DNA of 64,000 bases from Brevibacterium sp. UCMA 11754 (GTDB taxonomy: Bacteria; Actinomycetota; Actinomycetes; Actinomycetales; Brevibacteriaceae), in the NCBI RefSeq assembly GCF_021532275.1, contig NZ_JACBOT010000036.1, positions 235,206 through 299,205 of the forward strand, read 5' to 3'. This document shows, one piece after another, positions 46,843 to 56,269 of the stretch. The position numbers and the translations under genes were made by a program. Each line of letters starts with the position of its first letter. Within the stretch, counting starts at the first letter, position 1. Under the pieces are notes generated by a model, which had not been told where the DNA came from, ran no database searches, and was given only the letters and a program-made list of their open reading frames with translations.

Positions 46843-49800
46843 GTGTCCGTCAATACTCCGAACCGCACCGTCGACGACTTCGGGTCGAATGAGTGGTTGG
46901 TCGAGGAATTGTATGAACAGTACAAGTCCGATAAGAACTCCGTCGACCAGTCATGGTGGCCGTTCTTCGACAAGTACGAAAAGAACGGGGATGGTGCAGC
47001 AGCGAAGACTGCAGACGCCAAGCCCGCAGCGAAGACCGGCACCAAGCCGGCCGCGAAGTCCAACGCGAAATCAACATCGAAGGCTCCTGCGAAGCCTGCC
47101 GACAAGTCCGCCAAGGACACCTCGGGCGCCGACTCTGTTGCGGACGACAGTCCCCGCGGAATCTCCCCGTCTTCGGCACAGTCCGAGACTCTGAAGGCCG
47201 AGACCAAGTCCGTGCCCAAGGTCGTCGTGAAGGACACTGAGCCGAAGCCGGCTCCCGAAGAGACCGTGACCCCGTTGCGCGGACCGGCGAAGCTGATCGC
47301 CAAGAACATGGACGATTCGATCGAAGTTCCCACGGCCACGTCCGTGCGGGCGCTGCCGGCAAAGGCACTCATCGACAACCGAATCGTCATCAACTCGCAC
47401 CTCAAGCGGACCCGTGGTGGAAAGGTCTCCTTCACCCACCTCATCGGCTTCGCAGTCATCCGAGCTCTGCAGAACTTCCCCTCGCAGAACGTGTCCTACG
47501 ATGTCCGTGACGGCAAGCCCGTCATGGTCTCCCCCGCACACGTGAACTTCGGTCTCGCGATCGATGTGCCGAAGAAGGACGGTTCGCGAACTCTTCTGGT
47601 GCCGAACGTCAAGAAGGCTGAGACTCTGACCTTCCGCCAGTTCGTCGATGCCTACGACGGTCTCGTCGACAAGGCTCGGCAGGGAAAGCTCACAGCTGAC
47701 GACTTCGCGGGCACCTCGGTCTCACTGACCAACCCCGGCGGAATCGGAACTGTGCACTCCGTGCCTCGTCTGACCAAGGGGCAGGGATGCATCATCGGTG
47801 TCGGTGCACTCGACTACCCGGCAGAGTTCCAGGGTGCCAGCCAGCACACGATCAACAAACTGGCCGTGTCCAAGGTCCTGACTCTGACCTCCACCTACGA
47901 TCACCGCGTGATCCAGGGTGCAGGATCCGGTGAGTTCCTCAAGCTCGTCCACAGCTACCTACTCGGTGAGGACGGCTTCTACGACGATGTCTTCGAGTCG
48001 CTGCGCCTGCCCTACGAGCCCGTGCGCTGGGTGCCTGACGTCTCGGCCGAAGACCAGGACGATGTCAACAAGACCGCCCGCGTCATCGAACTCATCGACG
48101 CCTACCGCACCCGCGGACACCTCATGGCGAACATCGATCCGCTCGTGTACCGTCAGCGCTCGCACCCGGACCTCGACATCAATCAGCACGGTCTGACCCT
48201 GTGGGATCTCGAACGCGAGTTCCCCACCGGCGGCTTCGGGGCCAAGCCGATGATGCCCTTCCGCAACATCCTCGGCCTCCTGCGCGAGAGCTACTGCCGG
48301 ACCATCGGCTTCGAGTACATGCACATCGCCGATCCGCTGCAGCGCCGTTGGTTCCAGGCCAAGATCGAGGTTCCGCATCAGGAGCTGACTCGTTCTGAGC
48401 AGGGACACATCCTCGGTCGCCTCAACGCAGCCGAAGCCTTCGAGACCTTCCTGCAGACGAAGTACATCGGTCAGAAGCGCTTCAGCCTCGAGGGCGGCGA
48501 ATCAGCCATCGTCCTCCTCGACGAAGTCCTCAACCAGTCGGCAGACACCGGCATGGAACAGGTCGCCATCGGCATGGCCCACCGTGGACGTCTCAACGTG
48601 CTCACGAACATCGCAGGCAAGTCCTATGCGCAGATGTTCCGTGAGTTCGACGGAACGATGTCTCCGGACAGCGTTCAGGGCTCCGGCGACGTCAAGTACC
48701 ACTTGGGCACCGAGGGATCCTTCACGTCGCCAGCGGGCAATTCGACCGATGTCTACGTAGCGGCCAATCCCAGCCACCTCGAGACCGTCGATCCGATCCT
48801 CGAAGGCATCGTGCGCGCCAAGCAGGACTTCATCGACCAGGGAGAGGCCGGTTTCACCGTGCTTCCCGTCCTCGTCCACGGCGACGCGGCGTTCGCAGGT
48901 CAGGGTGTCGTGACCGAGACCCTCAACCTCTCGGAGCTGCGCGGCTACCGAACTGGTGGCACGATCCACATCATCATCAACAACCAGGTCGGCTTCACCA
49001 CCCCTCCGGCCTCGGCCCGCTCGTCCTTCTACTGCACCGACGTTGCGAAGTCGATCAACGCACCAATCTTCCACGTCAACGGGGATGACCCCGAAGCCGT
49101 CGTCAGAGCAGCACGACTCGCGTTCGAATACCGTCAGGAATTCAACCGCGACGTCATAATCGACCTCGTCTGCTACCGCCGCCGCGGACACAACGAGGGC
49201 GATGATCCATCGATGACGCAACCGCTGATGTACTCCCTCATCGAGAAGAAGGGTTCGGTGCGCAAGCTCTACACCGAATCGCTTGTCGGCAGGAAGTGCA
49301 TCACCGATGAGGAGGCCAGCGAAGCGCTCAAGGACTACCAGTCGAAGCTGGAATCGGCGTTCGCCGAGACCAAGGAAGCCGAGACCGGCCCCGATGTCGG
49401 CGATGCCTTCAACGCACCGCACGTGCCCAGCGACATCGAAGCATTCAACAATGCCGAGACCGCGATCAGTACGGAGACTCTGCACCACATCGGTGAGACC
49501 TTCGCCGCTGTTCCGGAGAATTTCACCATCCACAAGAAGCTGCGTGCTCTCCTTGAGAAGCGCAAGGAGATGTCGCTGTCCGGCGGAATCGACTGGGGCT
49601 TCGCTGAGCTGCTGGCCTTCGGCTCGCTGCTCATGGACGGAATTCCTGTTCGCCTCGCCGGCCAGGACTCGCGTCGCGGCACATTCGTGCAGCGCCATTC
49701 GGTGCTCATCGACGCCGTCAACGGCAACGAGTGGACGCCGCTGCAGAACCTCAGCGACGAACAGGCCCGGTTCTGGGTTTACGATTCGCTGTTGAGCGAG

Positions 49801-50610
49801 TATGCGGCGGTCGGCTTCGAATACGGGTATTCGGTCGAGCGCAAGGATGCCCTGGTCGCCTGGGAAGCTCAGTTCGGTGACTTCGCGCAGGGTGCCCAAT
49901 CAGTCATCGACGAATTCATCTCGTCCTCTGAGCAGAAGTGGCAGCAGAACTCCGGCGTCGTCATGCTCCTGCCCCACGGATACGAGGGACAGGGCCCCGA
50001 CCACTCTTCTGCTCGCATCGAGCGCTACCTGCAGCTGTGTGCTGAGTCGAACATGACGGTGGCTCTGCCATCGAACGGAGCGTCGTACTTCCACTTGCTG
50101 CGTCGCCACGCGATGACGACGAATAAGCGTCCGCTCATCGTCTTCACCCCGAAGTCGATGCTGCGGCTCAAGGCTGCGGCCAACTCTCCCGAGGACTTCA
50201 CCTCGGGAACGTTCGAGGCCGTCATCGACGATGCCGTCGTCGATCCCGAGAAGGTCGACCGTGTCGTGATGGTCTCCGGAAAGCTCTACTGGGAGCTGCT
50301 GGCTCAGCGGGAGAAGCGTGAAGACACGAAGACTGCACTCGTGCGCGTCGAACAACTCTACCCGCTCGACGAGGACTCCATCACGGCTCTGCTCGACCGG
50401 TACCCTGGCAGTGCAGAGCTGATCTGGGCACAGGAAGAGCCTGAGAACCAGGGAGCCTGGCCGTTCATGGCGCTGAACATGCCACAGCTGCTGGGCGAGC
50501 GTGAGATCACCGTGATCTCTCGTCCTGCCTCCGCTGCGACTGCAACCGGACTCAAGCATGTCCACGAGGTCCAGCAGCAGGAAGTCATCGACCGGATCTT
50601 CCGCCGGTGA
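46843..50610 (+). CDS. kgd: Multifunctional 2-oxoglutarate dehydrogenase E2-E1 fusion
   Basis: 1255 residues. Residues 1-45 hold the E1-type N-terminal helix (FGSNEWLVEELYEQYKSDK), then an Ala/Lys/Thr linker, a dihydrolipoyl succinyltransferase core (about 140-400, ending TSTYDHRVIQGAGSGEF with the catalytic His), then thiamine-diphosphate E1 (from about 400: GMAHRGRLNVLTNIAGKSY, HGDAAFAGQGVVTETL, IIINNQVGFTTP). No lipoyl domain is present, so succinyl transfer must use lipoate of a separate E2. Actinobacterial Kgd is controlled by the FHA protein GarA/OdhI (family knowledge). TCA cycle enzyme. Confidence 0.96.
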   Translation: MSVNTPNRTVDDFGSNEWLVEELYEQYKSDKNSVDQSWWPFFDKYEKNGDGAAAKTADAKPAAKTGTKPAAKSNAKSTSKAPAKPADKSAKDTSGADSVADDSPRGISPSSAQSETLKAETKSVPKVVVKDTEPKPAPEETVTPLRGPAKLIAKNMDDSIEVPTATSVRALPAKALIDNRIVINSHLKRTRGGKVSFTHLIGFAVIRALQNFPSQNVSYDVRDGKPVMVSPAHVNFGLAIDVPKKDGSRTLLVPNVKKAETLTFRQFVDAYDGLVDKARQGKLTADDFAGTSVSLTNPGGIGTVHSVPRLTKGQGCIIGVGALDYPAEFQGASQHTINKLAVSKVLTLTSTYDHRVIQGAGSGEFLKLVHSYLLGEDGFYDDVFESLRLPYEPVRWVPDVSAEDQDDVNKTARVIELIDAYRTRGHLMANIDPLVYRQRSHPDLDINQHGLTLWDLEREFPTGGFGAKPMMPFRNILGLLRESYCRTIGFEYMHIADPLQRRWFQAKIEVPHQELTRSEQGHILGRLNAAEAFETFLQTKYIGQKRFSLEGGESAIVLLDEVLNQSADTGMEQVAIGMAHRGRLNVLTNIAGKSYAQMFREFDGTMSPDSVQGSGDVKYHLGTEGSFTSPAGNSTDVYVAANPSHLETVDPILEGIVRAKQDFIDQGEAGFTVLPVLVHGDAAFAGQGVVTETLNLSELRGYRTGGTIHIIINNQVGFTTPPASARSSFYCTDVAKSINAPIFHVNGDDPEAVVRAARLAFEYRQEFNRDVIIDLVCYRRRGHNEGDDPSMTQPLMYSLIEKKGSVRKLYTESLVGRKCITDEEASEALKDYQSKLESAFAETKEAETGPDVGDAFNAPHVPSDIEAFNNAETAISTETLHHIGETFAAVPENFTIHKKLRALLEKRKEMSLSGGIDWGFAELLAFGSLLMDGIPVRLAGQDSRRGTFVQRHSVLIDAVNGNEWTPLQNLSDEQARFWVYDSLLSEYAAVGFEYGYSVERKDALVAWEAQFGDFAQGAQSVIDEFISSSEQKWQQNSGVVMLLPHGYEGQGPDHSSARIERYLQLCAESNMTVALPSNGASYFHLLRRHAMTTNKRPLIVFTPKSMLRLKAAANSPEDFTSGTFEAVIDDAVVDPEKVDRVVMVSGKLYWELLAQREKREDTKTALVRVEQLYPLDEDSITALLDRYPGSAELIWAQEEPENQGAWPFMALNMPQLLGEREITVISRPASAATATGLKHVHEVQQQEVIDRIFRR

Positions 50611-51221
50611 GCACCGTGGCTCCGACGACCGTTGCTGTGATCGGTGGCCCCCTGGTCGCCGGTCACGGCGATGGTCGTGGTCTCGGGTGGGTCGGACGCG
50701 TCACTGCCAGGACGTTGCCCAGCCTTCCCGATCTCAGGGTCTTTCCTTTGGCGGTGCCGCACGAGGACTCCTCCGGTCTGCATGCCCGCACCATCGCCGA
50801 GGCGTCCCTGAGGTACACCTCGGACGGTGACAATCGGCTGGTCCTGGCTTTGGGTTCGGGCGATCTCGATTCGGGTCGTTCCGTCGCCCGAGCGCGTCTC
50901 GATGTGGCCAATGTTCTCGACGAGGCACTGGCGCGGAAGGTTTCGGCGTTCGTCATCGGGCCTCCCCCTGAGTACAACTCCGAACGCAATCGTGGGATCG
51001 CTGAGCTCAATACGAGCTTCTCAGATGTCGCAAAACGACGCGGCATCGCCTATGTCGATACTTTCACGCCCCTGCTGGGCCATCCTGTGTGGCAGCGCGA
51101 AATCGCATCCTCGCGTGACCATCTTCCCGGACAGGAAGGCTACGGTCTCCTGGCCTGGCTGGTTCTGCACCGCGGGTGGTTCCCGTGGCTCGGTGTCCAA
51201 GATGCCATGGGCGATTCCTGA
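50607..51221 (+). CDS. SGNH/GDSL-like hydrolase
   Basis: 204 residues. The GDSL Ser block is partly degenerate (AVIGGPLVAGHGDGRGLGWVGR: Gly-Pro rather than Gly-Asp-Ser), block III-like VLALGSGDLDSG, and a SSRDHLPGQEGYGLLAW ending with the Asp-x-x-His catalytic pair (here RDHLP). The missing Ser in the usual place makes catalysis doubtful. GTG 50607 overlaps the kgd stop, so it is translated with kgd. Substrate unknown. Confidence 0.7.
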   Translation: MSTVAPTTVAVIGGPLVAGHGDGRGLGWVGRVTARTLPSLPDLRVFPLAVPHEDSSGLHARTIAEASLRYTSDGDNRLVLALGSGDLDSGRSVARARLDVANVLDEALARKVSAFVIGPPPEYNSERNRGIAELNTSFSDVAKRRGIAYVDTFTPLLGHPVWQREIASSRDHLPGQEGYGLLAWLVLHRGWFPWLGVQDAMGDS

Positions 51222-51332
51222 TCTCCACACAGCGGTCACAGCCGCACAAGTCTGGTCTCTGGGACCTGAGTGACACTTTGCCCAGGCATAGTGGTCATGA
51301 AAGAATGAAGCATCTAGCGAAGGAGTGAAATC

Positions 51333-51407
51333 ATGAGCAAGCGTAGCCGTAAGCGTCACGACCGCCGCCGTAACAAGGCGAACCATGGCAAGCGTCCCCT
51401 CGGCTGA
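51333..51407 (+). CDS. Ribosomal protein bL37, 24 residues
   Basis: Reads MSKRSRKRHDRRRNKANHGK then RPLG, matching the tiny very basic bL37 seen in mycobacterial large subunits (ends NHGKRP). AGGAG lies 7 bases before the ATG. Too short for ordinary gene finders. A strong bidirectional terminator follows. Confidence 0.85.
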   Translation: MSKRSRKRHDRRRNKANHGKRPLG

Positions 51408-51432
51408 TTCTTTCGAATCAGCGAGGACACGC

Positions 51433-51472
51433 GAAGAGGGCGGGGAGAATGGATATTCTCCCCGCCCTCTTC
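51433..51472. terminator. Bidirectional terminator between bL37 and rsrA
   Basis: GAAGAGGGCGGGGAGAAT (51433-51450) pairs perfectly with 51455-51472, 18 bp around a GGAT loop, and is flanked by A/T on both sides. It ends two converging genes. Confidence 0.9.
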
Positions 51473-51491
51473 ATATTCCTGAATCAGGAGA

Positions 51492-51764
51492 CTACGCTCC
51501 GGCTCCGGGCCAGACAGCCTGCTCGGTCGCGATCCGCAGACGAATCTTCTCTCGCAGCCCCATCGGAGCCTCTTCCCGGCTGCAGGACCTGCGCACAAGC
51601 TCCTTGAGCAGTGCCTCGATCTCATACTCGTCGTGGCATGACGGACATTGTTCGAGGTGGACAGAGATCTCTCGGATCTCCGTCGTCGTCAGCTCTCCGT
51701 CAAGATAGTGGTAGATGCGCATCAGAGATTCCGCGCGCACACTCTCGCAGCATTCGTCGCTCAT
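51492..51764 (-). CDS. rsrA: Mycothiol-system zinc anti-sigma factor
   Basis: 90 residues. The zinc-binding ZAS pattern is HLEQCPSCHDEYEIEAL (His-x3-Cys-x2-Cys) with an earlier CC pair (DECCESV) near the start. Under disulphide stress the zinc is lost and SigR is freed. Overlaps sigR by four bases (ATGA). Confidence 0.92.
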   Translation of the reverse strand: MSDECCESVRAESLMRIYHYLDGELTTTEIREISVHLEQCPSCHDEYEIEALLKELVRRSCSREEAPMGLREKIRLRIATEQAVWPGAGA

Positions 51765-52417
51765 TTCGCACCTCCCGCAGGTTTGGAGAAGCCGCGATCC
51801 GCAGCGTAGTCGGCCAGCCTGTCACGCAGCTGACGGCGGCCACGGTGCAAGCGTGACATCACGGTGCCGATCGGCGTATCCATGATCTCAGCGATCTCCT
51901 TGTACGGCAGACCTTCGACATCGGCGTAATAGACCACCATGCGGAAATCCTCCGGAAGCTCCGACAACGCGTCTTTGACGTCGGAGTCAGGCAGATGGTC
52001 GAGCGCTTCGAGCTCCGCCGAGCGGCCCCCGGAGGAGGAATGGCTCGCGGCCTGGGCAATCTGCCAGTCCTCGATGTCCTCACTGCCGTGTTCCAGCGGC
52101 TGGCGCTGCTTCTTCCGGTAGTTGTTGATGAATGTGTTCGTCAGAATCCGGTACAGCCATGCCTTGAGGTTGGTTCCCGGCTTGTACTGGTGGAACGCCG
52201 CGTAGGCCTTCGCGTAGGCCTCTTGGACGAGATCCTCCGCATCGGCAGGGTTTCGGGTCATCCGCAGAGCAGCTGCGTAGAGCTGATTGAGATATTCCAG
52301 AGCGTCACGCTCGAAACGGGCCGAACGCTCGGCCTTGGTCTCGGGGACTTCTTTGACTGATTCGGTCATCGTAGTCAATGGTACGCCCGTTCTCTCTAGG
52401 ACGGCAGTGGCGTTCAC
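51761..52417 (-). CDS. sigR: RNA polymerase sigma factor SigR/SigH (thiol stress)
   Basis: 218 residues from GTG 52417 with AAGGAG 8 bases upstream; an inner start (TTG or the ATG in the MTESV segment, about residue 17) would give a shorter form, as known for Streptomyces SigR. Region 2 (AADAEDLVQEAYAKAYAAFHQY, KAWLYRILTNTFIN) and region 4 (LPYKEIAEIMDTPIGTVMSRLHRGR) are complete. Drives thioredoxin and mycothiol genes by family. A SigR-type promoter lies upstream, suggesting autoregulation. Confidence 0.95.
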   Translation of the reverse strand: MNATAVLERTGVPLTTMTESVKEVPETKAERSARFERDALEYLNQLYAAALRMTRNPADAEDLVQEAYAKAYAAFHQYKPGTNLKAWLYRILTNTFINNYRKKQRQPLEHGSEDIEDWQIAQAASHSSSGGRSAELEALDHLPDSDVKDALSELPEDFRMVVYYADVEGLPYKEIAEIMDTPIGTVMSRLHRGRRQLRDRLADYAADRGFSKPAGGAK

Positions 52418-52486
52418 AGACTTCTCCTTCTGCCTTTCGACTCGGCACCGGCAGGATCGCCCTCACCGGTGCGTGTTATCTCATTC

Positions 52487-52513
52487 AACACCGGGGCGAG
52501 CCTCCACTATTCC
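52487..52513 (-). promoter_or_regulatory. SigR-type promoter of sigR-rsrA (GGAAT-N19-GTT)
   Basis: Minus strand GGAAT (52509-52513), 19 bases, GTT (52487-52489), 70-100 bases before the sigR start. This is the SigR/SigH consensus (normally N18-19), so sigR is probably autoregulated as in Streptomyces and mycobacteria. Its promoter activity was not tested. Confidence 0.7.
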
Positions 52514-52566
52514 CGGACAACCGTTATGCTTGCCAGTGAGATGCCCGACACGTAGGAAGGACCATA

Positions 52567-53064
52567 GTGTCTCCAATCAGATTCCTCGCACGGCCCATGC
52601 TGGCCGCCGGCTACATCAGCAACGGGGTCGACCGTCTGCGCCGACCAGAAGCGGCAGCCGCATCGATCGGTCCGCTGCTGAACATGGCACGCAAACAGAT
52701 CGACGTGCCCATCGACGCTCCTACCTTGGCACGCGCCACAGGGGCGGCTCAGGTCGCTGCGGGATCGTTGCTGGCTATCGGAAGATTCCCCCGTGTCAGC
52801 GCCACGATCCTCGTCGGCACCTACCTCCTCGACACCGTCGGTGAACGTATCGCAGCGGATAAGACGACTTCGAAGGAAGACAGACGGGCGCGCACAGAGC
52901 GCACCCTGATCCGCACCTCGATGCTCGGCGGCGCGCTGCTGGCCAGTGTCGACACAGCGGGCAAGCCAGGACTCTGGTGGCGCACGCAGCATGCCGCCGA
53001 AGATCTCTGGTCCTCTGTCGAAGACACCTCGAAACAGGCAATGAGTGCGCTTGGCGTTGACTGA
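52567..53064 (+). CDS. DoxX-family membrane protein
   Basis: 165 residues from GTG 52567 with AAGGA upstream. DoxX pattern: FLARPMLAAGYISNGVDRLRRP, a helix ATGAAQVAAGSLLAIGRFPRVSATILVGTYLL, and a final hydrophobic stretch TSMLGGALLASVDTAGKPGL. Four short helices are likely. DoxX proteins are tied to redox and thiol stress in mycobacteria, which fits the position next to sigR, but this is inference. Its stop is overlapped by aroA. Confidence 0.85.
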   Translation: MSPIRFLARPMLAAGYISNGVDRLRRPEAAAASIGPLLNMARKQIDVPIDAPTLARATGAAQVAAGSLLAIGRFPRVSATILVGTYLLDTVGERIAADKTTSKEDRRARTERTLIRTSMLGGALLASVDTAGKPGLWWRTQHAAEDLWSSVEDTSKQAMSALGVD

Positions 53065-54373
53065 CACACCCGATCTCACCGCACCCGCCACCGGCGACTG
53101 GCTTGCTCCGGTCGCCGGTGGCGGCGTCACCGCGAATGTCAGCGTTCCCGGTTCGAAGTCCCTGACCAACCGCTATCTCGTCCTCGCTGCTCTGGCCGAA
53201 TCCGAGTCTGTTGTGCGCGGATGGCTGCGCAGCCGTGACACGCTGCTCATGGTCGAGGCGCTGAGAGCGCTCGGGGCCGATATCGACGACGTCGACGGCA
53301 GTCTACACATCACCCCCATTGACTTCTCCGCACACTGCGAAGGTCCTCCGATCACCATCGACTGCGGTCTCGCCGGAACCGTGATGCGCTTCGTTCCTCC
53401 GCTCGCCGCCGCCACCGGACGTGAGGTCGTCCTCGATGGTGACGAGCAGGCCAGGGTCAGGCCGATGTCAGTCATCATCGACGCTCTGACCCGCCTCGGC
53501 GCCTCCATCACTGCAGAGAACAATCTGCTGCCGATGACGATCCACGCACAATCCCACCTTCGTGGTGGGCACCTTGAGATCGATGCCAGCGCCTCCAGCC
53601 AATTCGTTTCGGGAATACTCCTGACCGCCCCTGCGCTGCCCTTGGGAATCGAGCTCGTCAACCGCGGCGGTTCCGTGCCCAGCCGGGCCCACGTCGATAT
53701 GACCATCGAAGTCCTCGCCGATGCTGGGGTCGACGTCACAGAGCCCGAACCCGAACGTTGGATAGTCGAGCCTGGCCTGCCGCGCGGACTCGACGTCCAT
53801 GTCGAACCGGATCTGTCGAACGCGGCGGCCTTCGTCGCCGCGGCTCTGGCCACCAACGGCGATGTCACCGTTCTCGACTGGCCAGCTCATACGAGCCAGG
53901 CCGGTGACGGATTCCGAGCCATTGCCGAAGCCTTCGGCGGTACTGTGACCCTGGATCGCAATGGTCTGCGGGTTCAGGGGCCCGAAGTCCTGCGAGCAGT
54001 TGACCTCGATCTCTCTGCCATCGGTGAACTCACGCCCGTCGTAGCTGCTCTGGCAGCACTGGCCGCCGGCACGTCCAACCTGACGGGGATCGGTCATCTC
54101 CGTGGGCATGAGACCGATCGGCTCTCGGCCCTGCGCCGCGAGCTCGGTGCCATCGGTGTCGACGTCGACGAACAGCCGACGTCTCTGACGATCACCGGTT
54201 CGGCCCCGCGCCGCGGAACGTGGCATACGTACAACGATCACCGGATGGTCATGGCCGGAGCCATTCTCGGCCTGCACGTCGATGGACTGGTCATCGAGAA
54301 CGCCGACACTGTGGCGAAGACACTGCCCGAATTCACCCAGCTGTGGGAAGACATGCTGAGCCGGCGCGCCTGA
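53045..54373 (+). CDS. aroA: 3-phosphoshikimate 1-carboxyvinyltransferase (EPSP synthase)
   Basis: 442 residues from GTG 53045, overlapping DoxX by 20 bases; TTG 53057 is an alternative start. Family landmarks: VPGSKSLTNRYLVLAALA, CGLAGTVMRFVPPLAAA, DGDEQARVRPM, LPDRDL-type EPDLSNAAAFVAAAL and GHLRGHETDRLSALRRELGAIG. Sixth step of the shikimate pathway. The NxAGTxxR and RP elements are standard, so no inherent glyphosate resistance can be called. Confidence 0.95.
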   Translation: MRLALTDTPDLTAPATGDWLAPVAGGGVTANVSVPGSKSLTNRYLVLAALAESESVVRGWLRSRDTLLMVEALRALGADIDDVDGSLHITPIDFSAHCEGPPITIDCGLAGTVMRFVPPLAAATGREVVLDGDEQARVRPMSVIIDALTRLGASITAENNLLPMTIHAQSHLRGGHLEIDASASSQFVSGILLTAPALPLGIELVNRGGSVPSRAHVDMTIEVLADAGVDVTEPEPERWIVEPGLPRGLDVHVEPDLSNAAAFVAAALATNGDVTVLDWPAHTSQAGDGFRAIAEAFGGTVTLDRNGLRVQGPEVLRAVDLDLSAIGELTPVVAALAALAAGTSNLTGIGHLRGHETDRLSALRRELGAIGVDVDEQPTSLTITGSAPRRGTWHTYNDHRMVMAGAILGLHVDGLVIENADTVAKTLPEFTQLWEDMLSRRA

Positions 54374-54374
54374 G

Positions 54375-55412
54375 ATGGCACGGATCTACCGAGACGAGGA
54401 TTACCGCCCTCGCCCGAGCAGACGCGGGTCCAGGCCACGGACGAAGAACAGGCCGAACCATGACGAGGCGATCGAGGGACTCGTCACTGCCGTTGACCGT
54501 GGACGATATCGAGTAGTCGTCGCCGGTGATACCGGTGACGTCCGTGATTCCCACGGGGCCGGGGCCACCACCTCGGACGTCACGGCTGTACGAGCCTCCC
54601 ACCTGCGCAAAGATGCAGTGGTGCCCGGCGACATCGTCAAACTCGTCGGCGATACCTCGGGCCGCAAGGGATCGTTGGCGCGCCTGGTCGAGATCACAGC
54701 GCGGCGGTCCCTGCTGCGTCGCAGCGCCGACGACACGGATCCGACGGAACGGGTCATCGTTGCCAATGTCGACGTCATGGGCATCGTCTCAGCCACCGAG
54801 GACCCTGAGCCCTCATACGGGCTCATCGATCGGGCACTGACAGCGGCCTTCGACGCCGGCATCACTCCCCTGCTCATCGTGACCAAGACCGATCTGAAAC
54901 CGGCCGATGACATCATTGAACGGTTCTCGCAGACCGGAGTGGAGATCGTGTCCTCCGGGCTCAGCCCCGACGGGACATTGACCGATGCGACGGTGTTCGA
55001 TCGTCTGCAGGGCCAGATCAGCGTTTTGATCGGGCATTCGGGAGTCGGAAAGTCGACCCTGATGAATGCGCTGGTCCCCCGCGCTGAGAGAGCCACGGGC
55101 CATGTCAATGACGTCACCGGGCGCGGTCGGCACACCTCGTCTTCGGCGATCTGCCTTCGTCTTGACGGTGGCGGCTGGCTCGTCGACACACCCGGCGTCC
55201 GCAGCTTCGGGCTCGCCCACGTCGATCGGGACACGCTGATCTCAGCCTTCCCGGAACTCGTCCAAGCCACTGCCGAATGCCCACGCGGGTGCACCCATCA
55301 GGCCGATGCGCCGGGTTGTCAGCTCGATGCCTGGGTCGATGCCGGCAATGCAGGACCCGGCGGAGTCTCACGGTTGGAGTCGCTGCGCAGGCTGCTGCCC
55401 TCGACTGGATAA
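54375..55412 (+). CDS. rsgA: Ribosome small-subunit GTPase A
   Basis: 345 residues, circularly permuted GTPase: OB fold first (RYRVVVAGDTGDVRDSHG), G4 TKTDLKPADD before G1 GHSGVGKSTLMNAL, G3 DTPGVRSFGL, then the C-terminal zinc-binding CPRGCTHQADAPGC. Helps mature the 30S subunit. The stop of aroA is one base before its ATG. Confidence 0.95.
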   Translation: MARIYRDEDYRPRPSRRGSRPRTKNRPNHDEAIEGLVTAVDRGRYRVVVAGDTGDVRDSHGAGATTSDVTAVRASHLRKDAVVPGDIVKLVGDTSGRKGSLARLVEITARRSLLRRSADDTDPTERVIVANVDVMGIVSATEDPEPSYGLIDRALTAAFDAGITPLLIVTKTDLKPADDIIERFSQTGVEIVSSGLSPDGTLTDATVFDRLQGQISVLIGHSGVGKSTLMNALVPRAERATGHVNDVTGRGRHTSSSAICLRLDGGGWLVDTPGVRSFGLAHVDRDTLISAFPELVQATAECPRGCTHQADAPGCQLDAWVDAGNAGPGGVSRLESLRRLLPSTG

Positions 55413-55421
55413 GGTGGAGGA

Positions 55422-56228
55422 ATGAACGACCTCGACCTGGCAACCGAACTCGCCGACCTCGCGGACTCCATCAGCTACCGTCATTTCGTGGCCCAGGACT
55501 TCACCGTCGAGACCAAACCCGATCTGACTCCCGTCACCGAATGCGACAGGGCTGTGGAGTCCGCGATCATGGAACGCCTCCACCGCGAACGACCGGCCGA
55601 CAGCGTCCTCGGCGAGGAATTCGGTTCCCACGGAAGTTCGCCGAGGCGGTGGATCATCGATCCGATCGACGGCACGAAGAACTTCGTCCGCGGCGTGCCG
55701 ATCTGGGCCACTCTGATCTCGCTCTACGACGGCGAGACTCCGATCCTCGGCATGGTCTCCGCTCCCGCTCTCGGGCGCCGCTGGTGGGCCCAGGCAGGTC
55801 ATGGAGCATTCACCTCGGCGCTGGGAGAGGCCGCCAAACGCGTCCACGTCTCCGATGTCGATTCCCTCGGGGATGCCTCGATGTCCTACGCTTCGCTGTC
55901 CGGCTGGAAGGCCCTCGGTGTCCTCGACGAATTCCTTGGGCTGTGTGAAAGCCTGTGGCGGACTCGAGGCTATGGCGACTTCTACTCGTACATGCTTCTG
56001 GCCGAAGGTGCGGTCGACATCGCATGCGAACCCGAACTCGAGCTCTACGACATGGGCGCGCTGGTTCCGATCGTTCTTGAAGCAGGTGGAACGTTTACGA
56101 ACACGGCCGGGGTCAGCGGACCCTTCGGCGGCAATGCCCTGGCCAGTAACTCGCGCCTGCATGAACGTGCCCTGGATTCGCTGGGACGGATTGCTCCGGA
56201 CACCCGTCCTCCCCACACTCAAGTGTGA
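55422..56228 (+). CDS. hisN: Histidinol-phosphatase of the inositol monophosphatase family
   Basis: 268 residues. Metal-binding motifs EEFG (DSVLGEEFGSHGSS), WIIDPIDGTKNF and the second Asp motif YDMGALVPIVLEAGG are complete. Orthologues (HisN) dephosphorylate histidinol-phosphate in corynebacteria; general inositol-phosphatase activity is the alternative. The GTGA stop overlaps one possible start of the aminotransferase gene. Position between rsgA and the aminotransferase is the common actinobacterial arrangement. Confidence 0.9.
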   Translation: MNDLDLATELADLADSISYRHFVAQDFTVETKPDLTPVTECDRAVESAIMERLHRERPADSVLGEEFGSHGSSPRRWIIDPIDGTKNFVRGVPIWATLISLYDGETPILGMVSAPALGRRWWAQAGHGAFTSALGEAAKRVHVSDVDSLGDASMSYASLSGWKALGVLDEFLGLCESLWRTRGYGDFYSYMLLAEGAVDIACEPELELYDMGALVPIVLEAGGTFTNTAGVSGPFGGNALASNSRLHERALDSLGRIAPDTRPPHTQV

Positions 56229-56269
56229 GTTCTCACCGAAACCCGATCATTTCAGAGGAAGAGGAACAG

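Noticed and set aside
48502..49899. 465-codon minus-strand frame opposite kgd
   Set aside because: Antisense shadow of the E1 domain of kgd; no motif.
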